DNA of 64,000 nt from NCBI GenBank assembly GCA_964559835.1, contig CAZLJE010000008.1:86999-150998 (forward strand), written 5' to 3'. Both the position numbers and the translations under genes were made by a program. Below the pieces are notes generated by a model. That model ran no database searches, had not been told where the DNA came from, and worked only from the letters and a program-made list of their open reading frames with translations. This DNA comes from DAISJI01 sp964559835 (GTDB lineage: Bacteria; Acidobacteriota; Terriglobia; Terriglobales; Acidobacteriaceae). This document shows positions 54,171 through 61,084 of this stretch, in pieces; the stretch's first letter is position 1, and each line of letters opens with the position of its first letter.

Positions 54171-55292
54171 AATCCGCGGGAAGATCTTCAGGTGCAGCAC
54201 CGCGAAGCGGAACACGATGACCGCCGTCGCCACCAGCATCACCGTCACCGCCAGTTCGCTCCATTTGGGTACATAGTGCGTCCCAGTGGCGCGCTCCAGC
54301 GCCGTGATCGAGACGTTCACGCGATGCGCGATGAAACCCATCACGGTCACGCACGACGCCCAGTACAGCCCGATCGGGGTCGACTTGAAGCGCTCCATGT
54401 TGAACATCACGATCGGCGCCACGATGAACAGCGCCACCTCCAGCCAGAAGTAGAACGTCTCCGGACGCGCCATGAACAGGTACTCGCCCGCGTGCTGCCG
54501 CAGCAAGTCCACGAACCGGAACAGCCCGAAGATCACCAGCAGCGGCGTGATTACCCGGCTCAACTCGCCGAGCAGCTTCGGATCGAGCTTCGCGTACAGC
54601 GACCGCATCGACAGATACATCGCGATGATCACCATCGCCAGCCCGGCCGGCAGCGCCGACAGGTAGAAGTTCGTCGTCTGGTACTGGCTATACCAGAGCG
54701 GATAGACCTTGCCTTTGAAGATGATGAACAATCCGCCCAGGAACGACTGGTGCAGGGAAGAGAGCAGCACGCCGATGAGTACCAGGCCGATCAGCACTCG
54801 ATGCTGCCACGTGAGCAGCGTTTCGCGCAGGTTCTGCCACGGCAGCTTCTCGATCACCGCCGGCGAGAACTCCAGCATCAGGACCGTGGTGTAGAGCATG
54901 ATGCACCACACCACTTCGAACAGCACCGACGAGCGGTTCCACATCACCAGCGGGTGCCAGAAGTTCCAAGGCAGGCCCAACTCCCACGCGTACCCAGCGC
55001 AAACGGTCGTATACCCGAGGAATGCGATCATGACCGCAGCGCGCGAGATCGGCCGGTAGCGTTCCATGCCGAGGATATAAACCGCGGCCGCGATGGCGAA
55101 GCCTCCCGCCGACAGCCCGACGCCACACAGCGTGCTGACGCCCACCCAGATGCCCCAGGGCTGGCCGTCGCTCAGGTTCGTCGCCGCATGCCATCCCATG
55201 ACGAACCGCATGTAAGTCGCCACGAGTCCTACCGCAAAAATGAGTCCGGCTATAACACGCCACGGAGTGATGAGAGATTTAGCGTTCGGCAT
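54126..55292 (-). CDS. hybB: HybB/NrfD-type quinone-interacting membrane subunit
   Basis: 388 residues with about ten membrane helices. It matches Escherichia coli HybB in order and motifs: LSDGQPWGIWVGVSTLCGVGLSAG near residue 42, NRSSVLFEVVWCIMLYTTVL near 120, SLHQSFLGGLF near 178 and ETFYFWLEVALF. HybB/NrfD subunits exchange electrons between a ferredoxin-type subunit and membrane quinone. The gene is 2 nt from the HybA-like gene, so the two form one complex. No hydrogenase, molybdopterin or other catalytic subunit is in the window. The last residues (SPVASWQLPVGSS) come from a heptamer array and are probably not functional. Confidence 0.9.
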   Translation of the reverse strand: MPNAKSLITPWRVIAGLIFAVGLVATYMRFVMGWHAATNLSDGQPWGIWVGVSTLCGVGLSAGGFAIAAAVYILGMERYRPISRAAVMIAFLGYTTVCAGYAWELGLPWNFWHPLVMWNRSSVLFEVVWCIMLYTTVLMLEFSPAVIEKLPWQNLRETLLTWQHRVLIGLVLIGVLLSSLHQSFLGGLFIIFKGKVYPLWYSQYQTTNFYLSALPAGLAMVIIAMYLSMRSLYAKLDPKLLGELSRVITPLLVIFGLFRFVDLLRQHAGEYLFMARPETFYFWLEVALFIVAPIVMFNMERFKSTPIGLYWASCVTVMGFIAHRVNVSITALERATGTHYVPKWSELAVTVMLVATAVIVFRFAVLHLKIFPRIQSPVASWQLPVGSS

Positions 55293-55294
55293 GG

Positions 55295-56104
55295 CTAGCT
55301 CCTTTCCTTGGATTCGCGTTGCTCTCCGGTTGCCCCACCCTTATCGCTCCCGGTTTTGGAGCGATAGGGTGGGGTCTCTGCCAGTGCGACTGCCTTGCGC
55401 CGTTCGGTGATCCAGTACAGCCCCGCGAGCACCGATCCGCCGATCGCAACCACCGTCGGCACTTCGGCCAGCGCCGCGGCGCTCAATGTGGGCAGCGGCT
55501 GCTGCGCCGGAGGCTCGATGAATCCCAGCTTCTCGAACGGCACGTCGGAGATATAGAAGACCGACGTGCCGCCGAGCTCCGTCTCGCCGTAGATCCGGTT
55601 TACGTACGTCCCCGGATTCTCGACGATTCGCTTCCTCGCCTCGAGCAACAACTCTTCGCGCTTGCCGAACAGGGAAGCGCCGGTCGGGCACGCTTCCGTG
55701 CACGCCGGTTGTCCGCCGCTCAGCACCCGCTCGGCGCACATGTCGCACTTGGTGACGTAGGGCGCCAGCTTCGTCCACTGGTACTTGGGCACGCTGTAGG
55801 GGCAGGCGATCATGCAGTAACGGCAGCCGATGCACTTGCCACCGTCGTAGCGCACGGCACCCTGTGCGGTTTTCTTGATCCCGCCGACCGGGCACACCGA
55901 TGCGCACGCCGGGTCTTCGCAGTGCAGGCACATGCGGCGGACGAACTTCTCACCGCGCGGCTCGACCGCCGTGAATGCCGCCGCGGCCAGGGTCGGTTCC
56001 GGGTCACCGGGCTGATTGTGGACTGCCTTGCATGCGACCGCGCACTGCTGGCAGCCGATGCACTTGGTGATATCGATTAGGATCGCTCTGGTTTCCTTCG
56101 TCAT
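55295..56104 (-). CDS. HybA-like four-cluster ferredoxin subunit with C-terminal anchor
   Basis: 269 residues from the ATG at 56104. Four cluster motifs in order: CIGCQQCAVACK (15), CLHCEDPACASVCP (70), CIGCRYCMIACP (100) and CDMCAERVLSGGQPACTEACP (130). A single membrane helix near the end (PTVVAIGGSVLAGLYWI) anchors it. Unlike typical HybA, no Tat signal is seen, so it would face the cytoplasm. It is the electron partner of the HybB subunit 2 nt downstream. A GGGTGGG-type hairpin lies inside the frame at 55333-55375 and encodes most of the polar tail (TPPYRSKTGSDKGGATG). Confidence 0.88.
   Translation of the reverse strand: MTKETRAILIDITKCIGCQQCAVACKAVHNQPGDPEPTLAAAAFTAVEPRGEKFVRRMCLHCEDPACASVCPVGGIKKTAQGAVRYDGGKCIGCRYCMIACPYSVPKYQWTKLAPYVTKCDMCAERVLSGGQPACTEACPTGASLFGKREELLLEARKRIVENPGTYVNRIYGETELGGTSVFYISDVPFEKLGFIEPPAQQPLPTLSAAALAEVPTVVAIGGSVLAGLYWITERRKAVALAETPPYRSKTGSDKGGATGEQRESKERS
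55333..55375. repeat. CCCACCC/GGGTGGG hairpin inside the HybA-like CDS
   Basis: CCCCACCCTTATCGCTCC and GGAGCGATAGGGTGGGG around a 7-nt loop; the stem is perfect except for one extra T. Same family as 17955, 56127 and 63422. Confidence 0.8.
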
Positions 56105-56126
56105 AATCTCGTCTCCGCCACTCGTT

Positions 56127-56164
56127 GGGTGCTCCACCCTGACTGCTTTTGGAAGGTGGGCACG
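56127..56164. repeat. CCCACCC/GGGTGGG hairpin, intergenic
   Basis: GGGTGCTCCACCCTGACTGC-TTTTGG-AAGGTGGGCAC. A nearly identical sequence is at 63422-63458. It lies 22 nt upstream of the HybA-like start and merges with a GC-rich heptamer array. Confidence 0.75.
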
Positions 56165-56260
56165 TGTCCCGCGCTCCGCGCCCCGTCCCGCGCTCCGCGC
56201 CCCGCGTCCCGCGCTCCGCGCCCCGTGTCCCGCGCCCCGCGCCCCGTGTCCCGCGCCCCT
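56164..56260. repeat. GCGCTCC/GCGCCCC heptamer array
   Basis: About thirteen units of GCGCTCC, GCGCCCC or GTGTCCC at mostly 7-nt spacing; the longest array in the window. It ends at the stop codon of the GcvH-like gene (56259-56261). Confidence 0.85.
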
Positions 56261-56924
56261 ACGTCAAAAAGAACTCGTGGATCATCGTTCTCTGCACTCC
56301 CGGCTCCAGATGTGCCAGCATTCCGGCGACGGGCAGTCCGCCGTCGGCCGCAGCAGCGGGCGCGAGCTTCGCCGTCATCGCCGACAGTTGGCGCACCGAG
56401 TTCTGCATCCACGGCCCGACTAGTTGTCCCTGCAACAGGTTGTTCAGGTTGGTCGCCATCTCCGGCGACTTGATCACGCAGATCCAGCCGTTCTTGTACG
56501 GATCTTTCGTCAGCAGGGTGGGATCTTTCAGGACGTCGTTGTTCACCGAGATGATCACGCCCTCGACCGGCGACAGCAGATCGGCGGCCACGCCGTCGCG
56601 CGTGATGGTGCACACCTTCTGCCCCTGCCGCACCCAGCGGTTCAGTCCGACGACCTCGATCCGGTCGATCTTGCCGACCAGGTGCGCGCCGAAGCTGTCC
56701 AGCCCAATGCGCGCGTTCTGTCGCCCCTCGTCGAGCACCCACATGTGGCCGGGATGGAAGCAGTAGCCGCGCGGGACGTCGAAACCTTGTTCCTTCGTCA
56801 TCAGCGGCGGCTTGACACCCGGGAACGCCTCGACTTGAATGGCGATCGCGGGCTGATCGCGGCGCAGAAAGTACGTCACCGTGATCACGATCAGGAAAGT
56901 AAGAAGTACGAAAAGAATCGACAT
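56259..56924 (-). CDS. Membrane-anchored GcvH-like protein without the lipoyl lysine
   Basis: 221 residues from the ATG at 56924 with AAAGGAG upstream. An N-terminal membrane helix (ILFVLLTFLIVITVTYFL) is followed by a glycine-cleavage H-protein fold: CFHPGHMWVLDEG near 56, ARIGLDSFGAHLVGKIDRIEV at 71-91, and AADLLSPVEGVIISVNN near 113. The lysine that carries lipoate in GcvH should be at the position of Gly111 (in TRDGVAADL) and is absent. A helical extension of about 60 residues follows. It sits upstream of the HybA-like and HybB genes on the same strand and probably belongs to that membrane complex, in a structural rather than acyl-carrying role. Confidence 0.8.
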   Translation of the reverse strand: MSILFVLLTFLIVITVTYFLRRDQPAIAIQVEAFPGVKPPLMTKEQGFDVPRGYCFHPGHMWVLDEGRQNARIGLDSFGAHLVGKIDRIEVVGLNRWVRQGQKVCTITRDGVAADLLSPVEGVIISVNNDVLKDPTLLTKDPYKNGWICVIKSPEMATNLNNLLQGQLVGPWMQNSVRQLSAMTAKLAPAAAADGGLPVAGMLAHLEPGVQRTMIHEFFLT

Positions 56925-57077
56925 GGCGTCTCCTTTGGCGGATGCCTTTGCACCCTGATTCAATGCACGCGGCGTGCACATCGCGCGAGGAGAACGCACA
57001 CTGAAAACGCAAGACTTAGCGGGAGTAATTCACAGCCGGGAAACGCAGCCACTGCATTTTGCAGTAGCGATTCGCAT

Positions 57078-57103
57078 GTAACGCAGGCGTCTCGCGCCTG
57101 CCA
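57078..57103. repeat. REP-like hairpin, single copy
   Basis: GTAACGCAGGCGTCTCGCGCCTGCCA; same family as 13854, 47547 and 52600. Confidence 0.7.
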
Positions 57104-57120
57104 CGACGCACTGTTAAGTG

Positions 57121-57165
57121 GGTGTCATGCTGAGGAGGACGTTAGTCCGACGAAGCATCCATGCA
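57121..57165. repeat. GTCATGCTGAGG inverted repeat
   Basis: TCATGCTGAGGAGGAC ... GTCCGACGAAGCAT; similar TCATCCTGAG elements occur widely in bacterial intergenic DNA. One copy here. Confidence 0.5.
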
Positions 57166-57201
57166 TTTCGCGTAACGCTGAACTCGACGTCCGGAAGCCG
57201 A

Positions 57202-57251
57202 CAGCCCAATGCCCAAAGCCCAAAGCCCTAAGCCCTAAGCCCGAAGCCCGA
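57202..57251. repeat. GCCCTAA heptamer array at a stop codon
   Basis: GCCCAAT, GCCCAAA, GCCCAAA, GCCCTAA, GCCCTAA, GCCCGAA, GCCCGAT at strict 7-nt spacing; seven units ending directly at the stop of the lipoprotein-like gene. Confidence 0.9.
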
Positions 57252-57908
57252 TCACGGCAGCACCGTCACCACCGCCGGATGCAGTTCCCATGATGTCGCA
57301 ATATATTTACTTCCGCGCAGGTGGTCGAAGTCGTCGAACGCCAAACCGGTGACCTCCACTGGAATGCCGTTCACCGTTCCCCACGTCATCGACAGCCCTT
57401 TCGCCTTCAGCGCCGCCTGCAGCGAACTCCTCGCGGGGCAATAGCTCGCATCGATTGGCGTCTCCACGACGATCCGCGGAGCAGTTGCATCGGCAACGGC
57501 CGACAACTCCATGTGCAGGTCGCAATCGTCTTTTACGACATACACATTCTCCAGATACGCCTTCGCGATGTGGAACAGTTGCAGCTCGCGGCCGGTCCGC
57601 GGCGCGTCAAAGGGCAATGGGTCCGTATGCGCCCACGACAACACATCGGTAACGGCGATCTCCTGCGCTACCGCGACCGGTAAGTCCACGTGCTTGGCGG
57701 TATGCCGGTAGTCGCCGCTGACGGGGTCAGTAGGAGTGCAGGTGCAGGCCTCGTTCGTAGTCGCGGGAGGCGCAACAGGCGCGGGTGCGGGAGCGGGAGA
57801 CGGAACAGCAGCGGGAGTGGGAGCAGGCGGTGGCATCGTACTTCCGCCGCAGAAGGACATGATTGCGATCAGCGCCGCAGCCAGGGCAACGTAACGCGCG
57901 CGTTTCAT
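57252..57908 (-). CDS. Exported Pro/Ala-rich hypothetical protein
   Basis: 218 residues from the ATG at 57908 (MKRARYVALAAALIAIMSFC), a signal peptide with a cysteine near the cleavage site that could be a lipobox, though Phe before Cys is not typical. A Pro/Ala-rich linker (residues 25-55) leads to a globular part with four cysteines (EACTCTP, DDCDLH, YCPARS). Segments such as RELQLFHIAKAYLENVYVVKDDCDLHMEL show a mixed alpha/beta fold I do not recognise. Probably on the outside of the membrane. A heptamer array follows the stop. Confidence 0.65.
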   Translation of the reverse strand: MKRARYVALAAALIAIMSFCGGSTMPPPAPTPAAVPSPAPAPAPVAPPATTNEACTCTPTDPVSGDYRHTAKHVDLPVAVAQEIAVTDVLSWAHTDPLPFDAPRTGRELQLFHIAKAYLENVYVVKDDCDLHMELSAVADATAPRIVVETPIDASYCPARSSLQAALKAKGLSMTWGTVNGIPVEVTGLAFDDFDHLRGSKYIATSWELHPAVVTVLP

Positions 57909-58003
57909 CAATTCGTTGGACGCAGGAGAGCAGCAGGAGGTTTCCGCACGCTCTTGTTTCAATCTGTAAACTTATCGCGCAACGGTTTTGTTAGATTAGT
58001 TCT

Positions 58004-58900
58004 ATGCCTGAAACTGGCGATCGCTTCGAACGCGCCGTCGAGATCATGCGCCGCCTCCGCGCTCCCGGTGGATGTCCCTGGGACCGCGAGCAGACCTTCG
58101 ACTCCATCAAGCCTTACACGCTCGAGGAGACCTACGAAGTCCTGGAGGCGATCGACGCCCGCGACTGGCCTGAGCTCACCGGCGAACTCGGCGACCTTCT
58201 GCTGCAAGTGCTCTTCTATTCCGAGATGGCAAAGGAAGCCGGACACTTCGCCATCGACGACGTTCTCGATCGGTTGTCCAACAAGCTCGTCGATCGTCAT
58301 CCTCACGTCTTCGGCGACGTGAAGGCCGAGACTTCCGGCGAGGTCCTGCGCAACTGGGAAGCGCTCAAAGCCAAGGAGAAGAAGAAGCGTCTCGAAGCGG
58401 GTGGTGGCAAATCGGCGAAGGAAGAAGAGAAACCCGATTCCGTCCTGAGCGGCATCTCGTCCAAAGTTCCTGCCCTTCTGGAAGCGTATAAGATCAGCTC
58501 GCGCGCAGCGCACATCGGCTTCGAGTGGCCTGACATCGAAGGTCTCTTCGACAAACTGCGCGAGGAGACGCAAGAGCTGCGCGACAATCTCAAAGAGTAT
58601 CCCGAAGGTGGACCGCGTCCTCCGCATCGCGGCGTCGCTGGTTCGCGCGGGTTCGAAGTTCCGGAGGAGCTTCGCGGCCGGCTGGAAGACGAAGTCGGTG
58701 ATTTATTCTTTGTGCTGGTGAATATCGCGCGTTACCTGTCGCTCGATCCGGAATCGGCACTGCGCAAGACCAATCGCAAGTTCCGACGCCGCTTCCAGTG
58801 GATGGAAGAGCGTATGCGCGAACGCGGCAAGAAGCTGGCGGACTCATCCCTGGAAGAGATGGAATCCTTATGGCAGGAATCGAAGCAACGCGAACGTTAG
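58004..58900 (+). CDS. mazG: Nucleoside triphosphate pyrophosphohydrolase MazG
   Basis: 298 residues from the ATG at 58004. The first domain begins LRAPGGCPWDREQTFDSIKPYTLEETYEVLEAID with ELGDLLLQVLF; the second has EELRGRLEDEVGDLFFVLVNIARYL and the KTNRKFRRRF end. These carry the E-x-x-E and E-x-x-D metal ligands. MazG splits NTPs to NMPs and pyrophosphate, clearing damaged or signalling nucleotides. The region between the two domains carries a Lys-rich insertion. The GNAT gene starts 31 nt before its stop. Confidence 0.93.
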   Translation: MPETGDRFERAVEIMRRLRAPGGCPWDREQTFDSIKPYTLEETYEVLEAIDARDWPELTGELGDLLLQVLFYSEMAKEAGHFAIDDVLDRLSNKLVDRHPHVFGDVKAETSGEVLRNWEALKAKEKKKRLEAGGGKSAKEEEKPDSVLSGISSKVPALLEAYKISSRAAHIGFEWPDIEGLFDKLREETQELRDNLKEYPEGGPRPPHRGVAGSRGFEVPEELRGRLEDEVGDLFFVLVNIARYLSLDPESALRKTNRKFRRRFQWMEERMRERGKKLADSSLEEMESLWQESKQRER

Positions 58901-59679
58901 GCAGCAATGTGGTCGTCCGCCGCTGCGAGGGCGCCGACGAACTGCAGGCTGCGTTTGCGATGCAGAAAGAAGTGTGGGGCTTTTCCGACGCCGACATGAT
59001 CCCGCTGCGCCTGTTCGTGGTGGCGCAGAAGATCGGCGGCCAGGTGCTCGGCGCCTTCGACGGCGATCGCCTCGTCGGGTTCGCGCTCGGCATTCCGGGC
59101 ATGCGCAACGGTCATCCTTACATGCATTCGCATATGCTCGCGGTCCGCGACGCCTACCGGAACTCCGGCGTCGGACGCCGTCTGAAGCTGTTCCAGCGTG
59201 AGGACGCTCTCTCTCGCGGCGTCGAACTCATCGAGTGGACCTTCGACCCGCTCGAGATCAAGAACGCCTTCCTGAACCTCGAGAAACTCGGTGGCATCAC
59301 CCGTCGTTACAACATCAACCAGTACGGCAACACCAGTTCGCCTCTGCACGGCGGTTTGCCGACCGATCGCCTCACCGTTGAATGGTGGCTGAAATCGCGG
59401 CGCGTCACGGCTCTGCTGGAGACCGGCAAGCGTCCGGAGTACAAGATTGAAGCCAGGGTCGAAGTGCCGGCGCAGATCTACGATTGGAAGGCGAATACCG
59501 CCGATCGCGCCAGGGCAGCCGAGGTGCAGCAGCGCAATCGCGAGCGGTTGATGGACGCATTCCAACGCGGCCTGTCCGTCGTCGGCTACGAGCGCGACGA
59601 GCAGGGAAACGGCGCTTTCCTGCTGGCGCATTGGGACGAGCCGTTGTCGTACGGGACCGCGCCCGACGAGCAGTCGTAG
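58870..59679 (+). CDS. GNAT-family N-acyltransferase (COG3375 type)
   Basis: 269 residues from the ATG at 58870, inside the 3' end of mazG; an earlier in-frame start at 58798 is possible. The acetyl-CoA fold is seen in LVGFALGIPGM, MHSHMLAVRDAYRNSGVGRRLKLFQRE (pyrophosphate-binding R/G-x-x-G) and NAFLNLEKLGG. Proteins of this type commonly neighbour an N-succinylamino-acid racemase, where a succinyl-transferring member of the family caps D-amino acids. The racemase gene follows 102 nt downstream, so a succinyl-CoA:amino-acid N-succinyltransferase is the best guess. Confidence 0.8.
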   Translation: MAGIEATRTLGSNVVVRRCEGADELQAAFAMQKEVWGFSDADMIPLRLFVVAQKIGGQVLGAFDGDRLVGFALGIPGMRNGHPYMHSHMLAVRDAYRNSGVGRRLKLFQREDALSRGVELIEWTFDPLEIKNAFLNLEKLGGITRRYNINQYGNTSSPLHGGLPTDRLTVEWWLKSRRVTALLETGKRPEYKIEARVEVPAQIYDWKANTADRARAAEVQQRNRERLMDAFQRGLSVVGYERDEQGNGAFLLAHWDEPLSYGTAPDEQS

Positions 59680-59737
59680 AGATTTTCTCAGTTGCGAAGT
59701 CACATTTGAATGCATTGCGAGTACCGCGCGTTTCCTC

Positions 59738-59773
59738 AGTACTCGGTACTCGGTACTTATTACTTATTACTTG
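59738..59773. repeat. GTACTCG/TTACTTA heptamer array
   Basis: GTACTCG, GTACTCG, GTACTTA, TTACTTA, TTACTTG at 7-nt spacing. Unlike the others it lies just upstream of a start codon (59782), filling the usual ribosome-binding position. The TTACTTA unit also occurs at 54101. Confidence 0.8.
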
Positions 59774-59781
59774 AAACTCTT

Positions 59782-60888
59782 ATGAAGATAGAAGCCGTCA
59801 CTCTCTACGAGATCCGTCTGCCGCTGGTCCACTTTTTCGAGACCAGCTTTGGCCGCACCTACGAACGCGAGATTTTGCTCGTCTGCCTGCACACCGATGG
59901 CGGTAGCGTATGGGGCGAGTGCGTCGCCGGCGAGAATCCTTATTACAGCGACGAGTGGATCGACTCCGCATGGGCGACCCTGGAGAAATTCCTCGCGCCC
60001 GCAGTCATCGGCAAGGAGTACGAGAAAGCCTCGGACTGCCTGCTCTCGATGGCGAAAGTCCGCGGTCATCGCATGGCGAAAGCCGCCATCGAGAACGCTC
60101 TCTGGGCCGCCGAAGCCGAGGAGAAGAACATTCCTCTCTGGAAGCTCATCGGCGGCACGCGCCGGCAGATCGAGTGCGGCGTCTCCATCGGCATTCAGGA
60201 CACGGTCGAGCAATTGCTGGAGAGGGTCGAGACCGAGCTCGCCGCCGGTTACCGGCGCATTAAAGTCAAAGTTAAGCCTAAGTGGGACGTGAAGGTCCTC
60301 GACCGCATCCGCCAGCGCTGGCCCGACATCCTCCTCTCCTGCGACGCCAACTCGGCCTACACGATGGAAGACTTCGGCCTGCTGTCCGATTTCGAGCGCT
60401 TCAACCTCCTCATGATCGAGCAGCCGCTGTGGTACGACGACATCTTCTTTCATGCGCGCTTGCAGAAAAGGATGAAGACCGCGCTCTGTCTCGACGAATC
60501 GATCCGCAATGCGCGCGACGCCACGGCCGCCATCGAACTCGAGGCCTGCCGCATCATCAACATCAAGGTCGGGCGCGTCGGCGGCATGTCGGAGGCCATC
60601 AAGGTCCACAACGTCTGCCAGAAGCACGACATTCCCGTCTGGTGCGGCGGCATGCTGGAGAGCGGCGTCGGCCGCGCGCACAACATCCACCTCTCGACCC
60701 TGCCGAATTTCAAGCTGCCGGGCGACGTCTCCGCCTCAAAGCGCTACTGGAAGCAGGACATCATTGAGCCCGAAGTCACCGTCACGCCCGACGGCCTCAT
60801 TAACGTCCCCGATACGCCGGGCACGGGCTTCAAGGTTAACGAGCGCCTGATCGCGAAGCTGTCGCGACGCTCGCAAACGGTCCGCTAG
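59782..60888 (+). CDS. Enolase-superfamily o-succinylbenzoate synthase / N-succinylamino acid racemase
   Basis: 368 residues from the ATG at 59782; no clear ribosome-binding site because a heptamer array precedes it. The catalytic set is complete: Lys161 and Lys163 (RIKVKVKPKWD), metal ligands Asp188 (SCDANSAY), Glu213 (MIEQPL) and Asp238 (CLDES), and the opposite Lys262 (INIKVGRVGG). The numbering is almost identical to that of the well-studied Amycolatopsis enzyme, which has both activities. With the upstream acyltransferase it would convert N-succinyl-D- to L-amino acids; menaquinone synthesis (MenC) is the alternative. The required desuccinylase is not in the window. Confidence 0.88.
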   Translation: MKIEAVTLYEIRLPLVHFFETSFGRTYEREILLVCLHTDGGSVWGECVAGENPYYSDEWIDSAWATLEKFLAPAVIGKEYEKASDCLLSMAKVRGHRMAKAAIENALWAAEAEEKNIPLWKLIGGTRRQIECGVSIGIQDTVEQLLERVETELAAGYRRIKVKVKPKWDVKVLDRIRQRWPDILLSCDANSAYTMEDFGLLSDFERFNLLMIEQPLWYDDIFFHARLQKRMKTALCLDESIRNARDATAAIELEACRIINIKVGRVGGMSEAIKVHNVCQKHDIPVWCGGMLESGVGRAHNIHLSTLPNFKLPGDVSASKRYWKQDIIEPEVTVTPDGLINVPDTPGTGFKVNERLIAKLSRRSQTVR

Positions 60889-61084
60889 CGGCAATGCGGG
60901 TTAAGTGTATCCGATGATCACGAGGTCGGCGGGAGCGCAGGCGCGCGGCACTTTACCGTAATTGCTTAAGTATGCCCTGATTGACGCCGGGTTCTGTGGC
61001 GCGCATAATGACGAAACTCGGCATAATTGACCTGTCTAAGCAAGCCCCTGACGATCCTTTGTCGAGCTTTAAAGGGGCAATTCA

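Larger units (their letters stand above)
56925..57251. other. Repeat-rich intergenic region
   Basis: 327 nt without a supportable gene. It holds the promoter side of the GcvH-like gene, a REP-like hairpin (57078), a TCATGCTGAGG-type hairpin (57121) and a heptamer array (57202). Confidence 0.6.

Noticed and set aside
56101..57012. A minus-strand frame overlapping the GcvH-like gene in another register
   Set aside because: Arg/Gly-rich translation of GC-rich repeats; the GcvH-like frame has the conserved motifs and ribosome-binding site.
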